DNA from: Verrucomicrobiota bacterium
Lineage (GTDB): Bacteria; Verrucomicrobiota; Verrucomicrobiia; Limisphaerales; UBA9464
Reading direction: 5' to 3'
Length of the DNA: 7,579 nucleotides
Assembly (NCBI GenBank): GCA_017302195.1
Contig: JAFLEG010000191.1
Coordinates: 1 to 7,579 of the forward strand
Position numbers and translations under genes: made by a program. Shown in pieces: positions 1 through 6,382 of the stretch; the stretch's first letter is position 1, and each line of letters begins with the position of its first letter. The notes under the pieces are model-generated. The model was not told the DNA's origin. It saw nothing but the letters and a program-made list of their open reading frames with translations, and searched no databases.

Positions 1-118
1 GGAGGCGGGCCGGATCCCGGAGGCCCTGCACCATCTTCGCCGCGCCCAGGCGCTGGCCATCCTGCCCGGCGAACGCGCGTTCCTCGCCCACCGCATCGCG
101 GAGTTGCCCGAAGCGTGA
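1..118 (+). CDS. C-terminal fragment of a probable ECF sigma factor (DUF6596/TPR-like tail)
   Basis: The gene is cut by the left window edge. The frame beginning at base 2 gives 38 codons and ends in TGA at 116-118. The visible residues start EAGRIPEALHHLRRAQALAI and continue with a segment reading ERAFLAHRIAEL. This matches the pattern I know from the ends of ECF sigma factors of the SigJ/ECF42 type, where a TPR-like helical extension closes with 'EA..ay.rAlala...ERrFLerRlaeL'. In those proteins the C-terminal extension follows the sigma2 and sigma4 DNA-binding regions and is thought to be regulatory. None of the diagnostic sigma regions is visible, so this rests on a short tail only; another TPR-type protein is possible. 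The gene converges on the giant minus-strand gene with a 44-base gap. Use of this frame is clear, but the family is only moderately supported. Confidence 0.5.
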   Translation, partial: EAGRIPEALHHLRRAQALAILPGERAFLAHRIAELPEA

Positions 119-162
119 ACGCCCCCGGATGTGCGCAGCCTTCCGCGGTTCGGTCCGGCTCC
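119..162. other. Short convergent intergenic gap
   Basis: These 44 bases separate the stop codon of the plus-strand sigma-like gene (TGA 116-118) from the stop codon of the minus-strand giant gene (TAA, complement of 163-165). I see only a weak ccgga/tccgg pairing (125-129 with 154-158, 25-base loop) and no T-tract, so a shared bidirectional terminator is not supported. Confidence 0.6.
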
Positions 163-1440
163 TTACGGGGAGACCACCCGGATGCTGAGACGGTCGGGAC
201 CGGGCACCATCTCGATGACTGCGCCAGGACCGAGTTGGGAGGCATCCACGGTGGAGAATGCCCCGGACAGTCCACCCCCAAACCGGGCCACCTCCAGCAG
301 GTCTCCGGAGGTCAATGACGCGCCGCGCGCCCGAATCGGCCGCAGCGTGCCGTCCAGGTGCGCGGTCTGAACCGATTCCAGGGATCCGGGCCCGGCAAAG
401 GATCCGACGACGGGGCTGAACACTCCCTGTGTCCCGAAGGTGACGCGGCCCTCGATGCGCAGCACACCCCAGGGTTCCCCGGGGGAGAGCATGCCATGCA
501 CCTCCACGTCGCCCATCACCACGCCCGCTCCCTGAAGTGCGAAACCCTCCTCGATGCCCAGGCGTGCACAGCGCAGCCGCCCGTCGCTTCCCAGCGTGAC
601 CTGGCAGGCCGTGGTGAGGCCCAGTTGGGGGGCGTCCACGACCCCATTGCCGCAGACGATGCTCGCGGGAAATGCGGGGGTTGCGGGACCTTCAATGCGG
701 GTCAGGAGTGGCAGGTCCATCCGGCCCTGTCCCGAGGCCTCGATTCGGACCCGGCCGGTGAGGGCCGTCACCTGCGGCAGTTCGACCACGCCGCCGTCAC
801 CGGCGATGAAGGCGAGGGAGGGAGCCCCGGTGAAGCGCAGTTCCTCGGGACCGCGTGCCGTGCGCAGTTCTGGCAGCCGGAGCCGGCTCTCCGGCCCATG
901 GGCCTGGAAGGTGGTGCCCACGGGAAACAGTCCGCTGAAATCGCCCTCCGAATCATAATCCACCACTTCGGGAAGCTCGGCGACGGCGCCGTTCTGCACC
1001 GAGAACGTGCAGTCCCGGAAGTCCAGGCCGTCCGGACGCCTCCATTGCGCGTCCGGCCCCTCCAGGGTGACCACCACCCCCGACCTCAGGACAACGGGGC
1101 CCGGTGTCTCCAGATCTCCCGAAACCGTCAGCCGGCCGCCCGTGGCGCGGAGCCCGGTGATCAATCGGCCCCCGGCACTCACCGCCAACGAGCCGCCTTC
1201 GAGCGTGGTGCCGCCCGTGATCCGGCCGAGGTCCCGGACGGTCAGGGAACCGAATCGCGTCACGGTGAACGCCCCGTCCGCGACGAGCGTGCGGGCCACC
1301 ACGCCGCCATCGAGAGTCACGGCCGGCGTGCCGCCGGGCATCGAGATCACCACGTCCTCCTGAGTGGGTGCCCGCCGGACATTCCAGTTGCCCGGGTCGT
1401 GAAACCGCCCCGGGTTTGGAGAAACCCAGGCCACGGCGCC
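163..1440 (-). other. C-terminal autotransporter-like beta-helix region of the giant protein
   Basis: Residues from about 1524 to the C-terminus (1948) begin with a hallmark module: NPGRFHDPGNWNVRRAPTQE followed by DVVIS, as in the 'W....nW..g..P...d.v.i' entry of bacterial beta-helices. Short Gly-rich beta strands follow (LTVRDLGRITGG, GGSLAVSAGGRL, GGRLTVSGDL). The end resembles the capping strands of such passengers: G.VVMGDVEVHGMLSPGEPW, then beta segments, ending DRLSIRVVSP. No membrane beta-barrel, PEP-CTERM or other anchor follows, so secretion into the medium or attachment through another domain must be assumed. Confidence 0.7.
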
Positions 1441-4400
1441 GGGTGCCGCGTCCACGGCAAGCACTTCCAGGAGGAGATCCTCCGGCAGCGGATTCCCGGC
1501 GGCATCCCGCACGGAGGCCGAGGGGAGGACCAACTGGTGGCGTCCCGGCACCAGCGTCGTCGCCGGCCAGAGCACGACAGACCCGCCAGCGGACTGTGCG
1601 AAGGTCAGCGGAATGAGGGTGTCATCACCGCCACCCGGGAGGCCATCCGCACCAAGCCACCTCAGGGAAACCGTGGACGGAGTGAGGAGATCCGGCTGCA
1701 GCCGCTCGCTGAAATGGAGCGTCAGCGGGGCGTTGCGGAAGGCGACCAAGGTCGTGCCGGGAACCGGGGCGTCGGAGACGGCGGGTGCGGTGTCCTCCAG
1801 CAGTTCCAGTTCCCCAGCCATCGTCTCGGCCTCGCGACCGGCCCGATCGCGTGCCCGGAACGTGATCCGCACCCGGTCGGTGCCGCCGGACCGCAGCGGC
1901 ATCGGGGCGGCGAGGTCGGCCGGCAGGCTGCGGGTGATGGCGGTCACCTGGCCATCCACCAGCAGTTCGACGGTGGCCACGTCCACATCATCGGTGACCT
2001 GGGGGTGGAAGTGGATCGTCGCCCCCTCGATCACCTGGCTTCCGTCGAGCGACGGATCCACATCCACGGCACCCGGGTCCCAGGCAACGGAGGGGGCCAC
2101 TCCCGCGGAGTCCGGGGGCAGCACGTTCATCACCGTGAGTCCGGCGACGCTGTCCGCCAGCAGCAGCCATCCGGAATGCAGCACGGCATCGTAGGTCCGG
2201 CTGCGTCCGTTGAGGACCAGGGCGAGCCGGTTGGTCGAGTCCGGGTCCGCGATGTTGTACACGGAGGTCTGGCCGCCCGCGTTCACGGCATTGGGTCCCA
2301 CGGTGGTCAGGGCCACGGCCTGGCGCGCGGCGTTGAGTGCCAGCGTGCGCACGGCGCGTGGAATCGGACCGGGCTGGTTGCGCTGCCGGGGTGCGGCTCG
2401 GTCGGTGACATCCACCGTCAACAGGCCACGGGCCGTGCCCATCCACAGGGTGCCGCCGTCGAGCACCATGGGCACGGGGGAGGTGCGTTCCGCGGCGTCA
2501 AAATCCCCGGTGAGCCGGCCCAGAAGGGGGGCATCCAGCAGCCGGCGTTCGTGGATGGCCAGTTGATTGCCGCTGGTGACAAAGATTTCGGACTCCGTGA
2601 CCAGCAGGCCGCTCACCATGGCCCCGGCCCCGAGCCACCCGATCTCCTGTCCCGAGGACGCATCCAGCATCCGGATCTGGTCGTTCACCGGCACATAGAA
2701 GATTCCATCGCGCTCGCGGACCAGCAGTGCGGGGAGTGGCTGTGACTGCACTGCCCGGGGATTGGCTGGATCGGAGACGTCCACCCGGTGCAGGAGGGAC
2801 AACTCCCCGCGGGCGATCTGGTCGTCCGGGGCAAAGGACAGCACGGCCAGGGTGCCTGCGGAGGAACAGTGGGCCAGTGCGAAGCTGTCGCCGGACAGCG
2901 GCAGCGTGCCCACCAGGATGGGCTGGAGGGGATTGGAGACGTCCACGATGCCGATGCCGGCGGTGCCCAGCGCCAGGTAGGCGGTGGTTCCCGAGACGAC
3001 GATCGCCTTGGCATTGCCCGGCAACTGCAGTCCGGCCACCGGCCCGAGGGGAAACGAGAGGCCGTCGAGGGGATTCTGTCCCGACTGGACCTCCGTCCAG
3101 TCGGAGGCGCCGTCGCCATCCGTGTCGCGCTGGTCCGCCGCGGTCCCGATGACCTCCTCGGCCCGGTCGGTCAGCCCGTCCCCATCCCGGTCCCCGCTGG
3201 CATCGTTGATCCCGGGAACGCGGAGGACCGGATCGGGAATCACCGGCGTGCTGCCGAACCCCGGCGCGGGTGCCTCGACCTCCGAGACCGTGTTGCGCGC
3301 CGGGTCATAGATCGCGAATTCGTAGGGCTCATCCAGGTTGACGAAGGGCGTCTCAAAGCGGCCAAGGGCGGTCGAGCGGCCCCGTGTGGTGACGCCGGCC
3401 GAGCGGAGTGCGAACCAGCCGTTCTGATGCGCCGACAGGCGGAAGAGCATCGGGCCGGACACGTCGGCCAGGTAATTGGAGTAGGCGGCGGAGAAGCTTT
3501 CGAGCGACTGGTCCAGGACGATGGCCGTCTCCAGCTCCGACTGCAGCTCCCGGGTGGCGGCCGCGGCGGCCTCGGCCTCCCGGAGCAGTTGTTCGCGGAT
3601 CTCCTCCGGGGTGCTGCGCCGCTGCAGCGGCGATCCCTGCGGCGCCGTGTTGCCGGCCAGGGTGGTGACCAGCGCGGTCATCCGGTCCAGGGCGATGAGC
3701 AGCCGGCTCATGGCGTTCGCCCCGGTGAAGTTGTAGGCGGCCATCGCGTTGAGGGCGGTGGTCAGGGCGCCCTGGATGACGCCGCAGGAGGCCTGCTGTC
3801 TGGCGAGTCCCGGCGTGTTGGGACCGAGGATGCAGGGGACCGCCGCGCAGGCGAATTCCGACTGGTCGCGCAACATCTCCAGGAGGCATTGGACCAGGCC
3901 CGCGATCTGGGAATTGAGCGAGGTGGCCGACGCTGCGGAGATCGTGCTGCCGATGGCCTGGGCCGCGCTGTTGAGGAGGGCCAGGGAGCTGGTGAGGATG
4001 GAGGCGTTCTGTCCGGACTGCACCGCGCCGGCAAAACTGCCGAGGCTGCTGGCGAGTCCCGGGACCGCAGCACCGGCGGCCACAAGGGCGTTCAATCCCG
4101 GGCCCGCGGGGGATCCGGTCAGGGTGCCCGCGACCGCCAGCGTCCGGTACGCGCACTCGGCCTGCTTGAGCTGCCATTCGAGAAACAGGGCGCCGACCTT
4201 CATCCATTGGTTGCATCCGGGAGGCGGTGGCGGGGCCGGCTGCCCCACGGCCCGGGCGCCGTGCCATCCCGGCTGCAGGATGCCCACCCCCGGGTCGGTG
4301 TCGGCAAACTGGCCGTCCGCCGTGATGGTCATGGTTCCCTGGGGTTCCCACTTTCCGGAGTCATGATTGAAACTCCAGAGGATCGTCTTCTCGCCGGGGC

Positions 4401-6009
4401 CGGGGCGGTCCCCGGTCTGCGGATCGGGCAGGTTGGGAAAGCGCACGGGCACCGGGGCATCGAAGTTCGAAGCGCCGTCAGATTGCACGGTGACAACCAG
4501 CGGTGGCTCCAGACCCGGGGGCAGGGGGGAGGGAAGACGATCCCTGGGCACCGGGGCCAGACCCACCCGGCCCCCGCGCGCGCCGTCGTCGGCCACCAGC
4601 GCGTTGGCCGGCACCGTGATCTGGAGGCCCGCCAATTCGGGACGCGCCGCCAGGACGGAATCGGGAAGCCGGATCACGGTGTCCGCCACCGCGCTGACCG
4701 GTTTCAGGGCCCCGGCGGGCACCCGGGGCAGGTACACCGCGGGGGTGCCCCCCGGCTGCGTGTTGGTCTGCCCGACCGTGGCTTCGAAGGTTTTTCCGAC
4801 CACCGGGTAGTAGGCGCCGTCCGGCCAGGCGCTGCCCACCGCCGTCCGTCCGTCAATGTGGACAAAGAAACGCCCGACCGGACTCGGGCTCAGCAGAAAG
4901 AATCCATTCTCGTCGGTCACGGCGCGCAGCACCTGTTCCTGGCCATCCACGGTGAGGGTCACGCCGGCCAGCGGACGGTTCTGCGGGCCGTTCGGTCCGG
5001 CGTCCGACTCCGAGTCGAACACATAGCCGCTCACCCCGGTGCCCGGCACCGCCGTGGTGTTCATCGTGTCGTAGCGGATCTCCGCCCAGCCGCCCGCAAC
5101 GCCGTCCCCGTCGCCATCCACGGCGTTGCCGTGGATGTCCCGGAGCCGGGAGCCGTCGAGGCGCACCCGGATCCGGGCGCCGGGCGGGGCCGGCTCCAGC
5201 AGAAAAAGCGTCGCCTTCCGGCGATCCGCCGAGAGCTGGCTGCGGGTCAGCAGGCGCCGAGATCCGAGTTCCGCATGCAGGACGTCCGGCTCCACCGCCG
5301 CATCTGCGGCCAGGGTCTCCGAGAATCTCCACACCACCTCCCGGTGTACCGAGACGCCCGTCTCGCCGTGGGCAGGGAGGGAGCTCACCCGGGTTAGCGC
5401 AAAGTCCGCCACCGTGGGGTCGGTTCCCGTCACGGCCTCCTCCCGGTTGGACCGGCCGTCCTGGTCGAAATCCGTGTCGGCGTCCGAGGCGTTGAAGGGG
5501 TCCAGAACCCGGGGGTAGCGCAGTTCAAGCACATCGTGGATGCCGTCGCCGTCCAGATCGGTGGGAAACAGGGTGAGGAGCTGCTCCACCCGGTAGAACC
5601 GGCTCGGCGCATCGCCGGCCGCTCCCGGATCCCGCAGGGTTACCACGGCACCGATCTCCGTGCTGAGGGCGACCGGATCCTGGATGGCATCCAGGGCGCT
5701 GCCCCGGTACAGCACCGAGTAGGCCCCCGTCCCGCCCGCCACCTGGACACTGAAGCGTCCGTCGGGATCCACCCGGGGCGCCTGGATGCTGAATCCGGGC
5801 GACGGGGCGCCGAGCACTGTCCCTCCGACGCTCCAGGCAATCAGGGCCGCCGCCAGTCGCGGCCAGCACCGGGCGGGACGGAGGCGGTGAAGGGCCTGTC
5901 CCCCTGGACCGGAGCCTTCACCGGATTCCGACGCCGGGGGCTTGCGGGAACACGCGGTGGCAGGGGAGTGGGATTTCCGGGCCAGCTTCGGAAGTGTCGG
6001 GTGGGCCAT
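163..6009 (-). CDS. Giant secreted multidomain protein (TSP3, Big_5 Ig-like, LVIVD propeller, beta-helix), function unknown
   Basis: This is a 1948-residue protein counted from the ATG at 6007-6009. Visible order: basic N-terminus and hydrophobic export segment (about 49-68); beta-rich region (about 69-148); TSP3-like Asp-rich loops (151-191); Big_5/SbsA-like Ig domain (about 203-310); SdrD-B/carboxypeptidase-regulatory-like domain (324-390); a ZU5-like module ending in PGWHG (440-584); Pro stretch, then a Cys-rich Ala-rich helical region (599-788); charged coiled-coil-like helix (800-848); second TSP3 stretch (935-982); LVIVD propeller (about 997-1298); Ig-like domain (about 1303-1400); second Big_5-like domain (1406-1520); and autotransporter-like beta-helix to the end. 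I see no catalytic motif, PEP-CTERM, LPXTG or C-terminal beta-barrel, so the likely role is as an extracellular or surface structural or adhesive protein. Upstream GAG at 5-base spacing is only a weak ribosome site. A GTG at 6135 would add 42 residues but sits in what looks like leader DNA. The gene is certain; the function is unknown. Confidence 0.93.
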   Translation of the reverse strand: MAHPTLPKLARKSHSPATACSRKPPASESGEGSGPGGQALHRLRPARCWPRLAAALIAWSVGGTVLGAPSPGFSIQAPRVDPDGRFSVQVAGGTGAYSVLYRGSALDAIQDPVALSTEIGAVVTLRDPGAAGDAPSRFYRVEQLLTLFPTDLDGDGIHDVLELRYPRVLDPFNASDADTDFDQDGRSNREEAVTGTDPTVADFALTRVSSLPAHGETGVSVHREVVWRFSETLAADAAVEPDVLHAELGSRRLLTRSQLSADRRKATLFLLEPAPPGARIRVRLDGSRLRDIHGNAVDGDGDGVAGGWAEIRYDTMNTTAVPGTGVSGYVFDSESDAGPNGPQNRPLAGVTLTVDGQEQVLRAVTDENGFFLLSPSPVGRFFVHIDGRTAVGSAWPDGAYYPVVGKTFEATVGQTNTQPGGTPAVYLPRVPAGALKPVSAVADTVIRLPDSVLAARPELAGLQITVPANALVADDGARGGRVGLAPVPRDRLPSPLPPGLEPPLVVTVQSDGASNFDAPVPVRFPNLPDPQTGDRPGPGEKTILWSFNHDSGKWEPQGTMTITADGQFADTDPGVGILQPGWHGARAVGQPAPPPPPGCNQWMKVGALFLEWQLKQAECAYRTLAVAGTLTGSPAGPGLNALVAAGAAVPGLASSLGSFAGAVQSGQNASILTSSLALLNSAAQAIGSTISAASATSLNSQIAGLVQCLLEMLRDQSEFACAAVPCILGPNTPGLARQQASCGVIQGALTTALNAMAAYNFTGANAMSRLLIALDRMTALVTTLAGNTAPQGSPLQRRSTPEEIREQLLREAEAAAAATRELQSELETAIVLDQSLESFSAAYSNYLADVSGPMLFRLSAHQNGWFALRSAGVTTRGRSTALGRFETPFVNLDEPYEFAIYDPARNTVSEVEAPAPGFGSTPVIPDPVLRVPGINDASGDRDGDGLTDRAEEVIGTAADQRDTDGDGASDWTEVQSGQNPLDGLSFPLGPVAGLQLPGNAKAIVVSGTTAYLALGTAGIGIVDVSNPLQPILVGTLPLSGDSFALAHCSSAGTLAVLSFAPDDQIARGELSLLHRVDVSDPANPRAVQSQPLPALLVRERDGIFYVPVNDQIRMLDASSGQEIGWLGAGAMVSGLLVTESEIFVTSGNQLAIHERRLLDAPLLGRLTGDFDAAERTSPVPMVLDGGTLWMGTARGLLTVDVTDRAAPRQRNQPGPIPRAVRTLALNAARQAVALTTVGPNAVNAGGQTSVYNIADPDSTNRLALVLNGRSRTYDAVLHSGWLLLADSVAGLTVMNVLPPDSAGVAPSVAWDPGAVDVDPSLDGSQVIEGATIHFHPQVTDDVDVATVELLVDGQVTAITRSLPADLAAPMPLRSGGTDRVRITFRARDRAGREAETMAGELELLEDTAPAVSDAPVPGTTLVAFRNAPLTLHFSERLQPDLLTPSTVSLRWLGADGLPGGGDDTLIPLTFAQSAGGSVVLWPATTLVPGRHQLVLPSASVRDAAGNPLPEDLLLEVLAVDAAPGAVAWVSPNPGRFHDPGNWNVRRAPTQEDVVISMPGGTPAVTLDGGVVARTLVADGAFTVTRFGSLTVRDLGRITGGTTLEGGSLAVSAGGRLITGLRATGGRLTVSGDLETPGPVVLRSGVVVTLEGPDAQWRRPDGLDFRDCTFSVQNGAVAELPEVVDYDSEGDFSGLFPVGTTFQAHGPESRLRLPELRTARGPEELRFTGAPSLAFIAGDGGVVELPQVTALTGRVRIEASGQGRMDLPLLTRIEGPATPAFPASIVCGNGVVDAPQLGLTTACQVTLGSDGRLRCARLGIEEGFALQGAGVVMGDVEVHGMLSPGEPWGVLRIEGRVTFGTQGVFSPVVGSFAGPGSLESVQTAHLDGTLRPIRARGASLTSGDLLEVARFGGGLSGAFSTVDASQLGPGAVIEMVPGPDRLSIRVVSP
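550..990 (-). repeat. Irregular Leu-Pro repeat inside the beta-helix
   Basis: Within residues about 1674-1820 a motif '(x)G.(v/l)(e/r/d)LP.(l/v)...(G/S)' recurs: GAVAELPEVV, ESRLRLPELRTARG, GGVVELPQVTALTG, QGRMDLPLLTRIEG, then weaker NGVVDAPQLGL and DGRLRCARLG. The distance between Leu-Pro positions is about 33, 32, 22, 27 and 21 residues, so these are likely rungs of variable length in a beta-solenoid. The repeat is visible at protein level only; I see no matching DNA-level duplication. Confidence 0.6.
2116..3030 (-). repeat. LVIVD-type beta-propeller repeats, apparently seven blades
   Basis: Residues about 994-1298 hold repeated units of the form '(a)..V.g..aYlA.g..Gl.ivDvsnP..P..vg'. The best one reads GTAGIGIVDVSNPLQPILVG. 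I count seven: 997-1038, 1042-1092, 1093-1128, 1130-1168, 1177-1214, 1218-1268 and 1271-1298. Units 2, 5 and 6 keep a D(V/P)(S/T/D)-like turn (VDVSDPANP, VDVTDRAAP, NIADPDS); units 3, 4 and 7 are degenerate. LVIVD repeats form beta-propellers on bacterial and archaeal surface proteins and have no known enzymatic role. Confidence 0.75.
3058..3207 (-). repeat. TSP3-like calcium-binding stretch 2 in the giant protein
   Basis: Residues about 935-984 include DRDGDGLTDRAEE (from 940) and DTDGDGASDWTE (from 962), two canonical D.DGDG loops 22 residues apart. They are followed by SGQNPLDG, a common ending for TSP3 tracts in bacterial exported proteins. This stretch sits directly before the LVIVD propeller and probably spaces it from the helical region. 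Confidence 0.85.
3646..4215 (-). other. Cys-rich, Ala-rich helical region of unknown family in the giant protein
   Basis: Residues 599-788 follow a run of six prolines and differ from the flanking beta-sandwich modules. They are rich in Ala, Leu, Ser and Gly and probably helical. They hold six cysteines (599, 619, 708, 721, 726, 742), more than half of those in the exported part of the protein. The even number and the predicted extracellular location suggest disulfides. Parts such as LNALVAAGAAVPGLASSLGS are hydrophobic but broken by Gly, Pro and Ser, so they are not convincing membrane helices. A charged heptad-like helix (about 800-848, starting STPEEIREQLLREAEAAAAA) follows directly. I do not recognise the family. 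Confidence 0.6.
5428..5559 (-). repeat. TSP3-like calcium-binding stretch 1 in the giant protein
   Basis: Residues about 151-194 contain DLDGDGIHDVLELRY and, after a linker, DADTDFDQDGRSNREE. These are the Asp-rich D.D.DG(I/R).(D/N) loops of thrombospondin type 3 repeats, which bind calcium in known proteins and often act as stiff spacers. The 'FPTDLDGDG...E.RYP...DP' form right after a beta domain is familiar from large verrucomicrobial secreted proteins. Dockerin was considered, but the paired 22-residue dockerin layout is absent. Confidence 0.8.
5806..6009 (-). other. N-terminal export signal region with unusually long n-region
   Basis: This segment encodes residues 1-68 of the giant protein. 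About 48 polar and basic residues (several Lys/Arg, Ser, Pro) precede the hydrophobic core LAAALIAWSVGGTVLGA. Cleavage after VLG or LGA is plausible, but LGA would leave Pro at +1, which signal peptidase I disfavours, so the exact site is uncertain and an uncleaved anchor is possible. No twin-arginine motif is present, so Sec is the likely route. There is no ATG, GTG or TTG in frame between 6007 and the hydrophobic core, so the long n-region cannot be shortened by choosing a later standard start. Confidence 0.7.
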
Positions 6010-6068
6010 GGTCGCTCGCGTTTCTGGATCCCCCGGGACCTGCCGGACGGTTCGATCGGTGGGGAAGC

Positions 6069-6086
6069 CACACGGGACATCGTGTG
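6069..6086 (-). promoter_or_regulatory. Short inverted repeat in the leader of the giant gene
   Basis: The plus strand reads cacacg-ggacat-cgtgtg, a perfect 6-bp inverted repeat with a 6-base loop, ending about 60 bases upstream of the giant gene's ATG. It could be a leader hairpin or a small operator. A repeat this short can arise by chance. Confidence 0.3.
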
Positions 6087-6168
6087 CGGCGGGCCAGGGG
6101 GGAATCCGACCCAAGGTGGGCTCCCGCCGTCGCACGCATCAAGTCTGAATCGGTCCCCCTGGACCCCT

Positions 6169-6222
6169 CGGCGCCACGCTGCTGCGGACCGCCATCGGCA
6201 GGCCCCCCTCCCTGTGGCGCCG
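6169..6222. repeat. 9-bp inverted repeat with 36-base spacer
   Basis: The arm cggcgccac (6169-6177) is exactly complementary to gtggcgccg (6214-6222). Each arm contains the palindrome ggcgcc. The spacer is long for a terminator, so this would be either an outer helix of a structured RNA or a chance match in GC-rich DNA. Confidence 0.35.
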
Positions 6223-6273
6223 GCGACCTGGTGGCCGGGGTGATCAGATCCGGTGGTTCTCCGGAAATGGAGC

Positions 6274-6315
6274 GGGCGTCCCGCCGATGTCAGAGATTCC
6301 CCAGGCGGGACGCCC
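6274..6315. repeat. Perfect 12-bp inverted repeat, possible terminator or structured leader element
   Basis: The arm gggcgtcccgcc (6274-6285) is exactly complementary to ggcgggacgccc (6304-6315), with an 18-base loop. It is the strongest inverted repeat in the gap. On the minus strand it starts 67 bases after the tolC-like stop codon and could help end that transcript. No T-tract follows on either strand (minus strand continues GCTCCATTTCCGG), so it is not a classic intrinsic terminator. A small tccgg/ccgga hairpin (6249-6265) lies next to it. Confidence 0.5.
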
Positions 6316-6346
6316 AATGCGGCCACGAAGGCGGCCTTTGCGGGGT

Positions 6347-6377
6347 GTCCGCGGCAATGGACGTCCTCGCCGCGGAC
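6347..6377 (-). terminator. Possible terminator hairpin just after the tolC-like stop codon
   Basis: The arm gtccgcggc (6347-6355) pairs perfectly with gccgcggac (6369-6377), with a 13-base loop that itself contains the palindrome ggacgtcc. Read on the minus strand, the hairpin begins five bases after the TGA (complement of 6383-6385), a typical terminator position. However, the minus strand continues with ACACCCCGC, not a T-tract. A T-rich tail (tttgttcattt) follows only on the plus strand. Confidence 0.45.
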
Positions 6378-6382
6378 TTTGT

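Larger units (their letters stand above)
6010..6382. other. Hairpin-rich intergenic region between tolC-like gene and giant gene
   Basis: No convincing gene lies in these 373 bases; the open frames that cross them are short or are extensions of the giant gene. The region must hold the end of the tolC-like transcript and probably the promoter and leader of the giant gene, both on the minus strand. I searched the minus strand for TTGACA/TATAAT-like pairs and found none worth naming; GC content is high throughout. At least four inverted repeats are present, listed separately, with arms at 6069/6081, 6169/6214, 6274/6304 and 6347/6369. Confidence 0.6.

Noticed and set aside
163..435. C-terminal anchor (PEP-CTERM, LPXTG or autotransporter beta-barrel) on the giant protein
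   Set aside because: The last residues are beta-strand-like and end DRLSIRVVSP. There is no hydrophobic helix with basic tail, no sorting motif and no barrel-length domain.
358..2745. Long plus-strand open frame (795 codons) opposite the giant gene
   Set aside because: Low-complexity composition and no recognisable motif. It is an antisense shadow of the beta-helix and propeller coding sequence.
2788..5397. Long plus-strand open frame (869 codons) opposite the giant gene
   Set aside because: Its translation is Arg/Gly/Pro/His-rich with no domain signal, while the minus strand gives recognisable domains in order. High GC suppresses stop codons on the opposite strand.
5428..5559. Dockerin or EF-hand domain at the first Asp-rich stretch
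   Set aside because: The spacing and the Pro/Asn linker fit TSP3-like loops better, and the paired helical context of dockerins is missing.
6010..6135. GTG start at 6135 adding 42 residues to the giant protein
   Set aside because: The added residues contain no export signal and make the n-region about 90 residues long. This DNA looks like leader and includes an inverted repeat. The ATG at 6007-6009 is preferred, though its ribosome site is weak.
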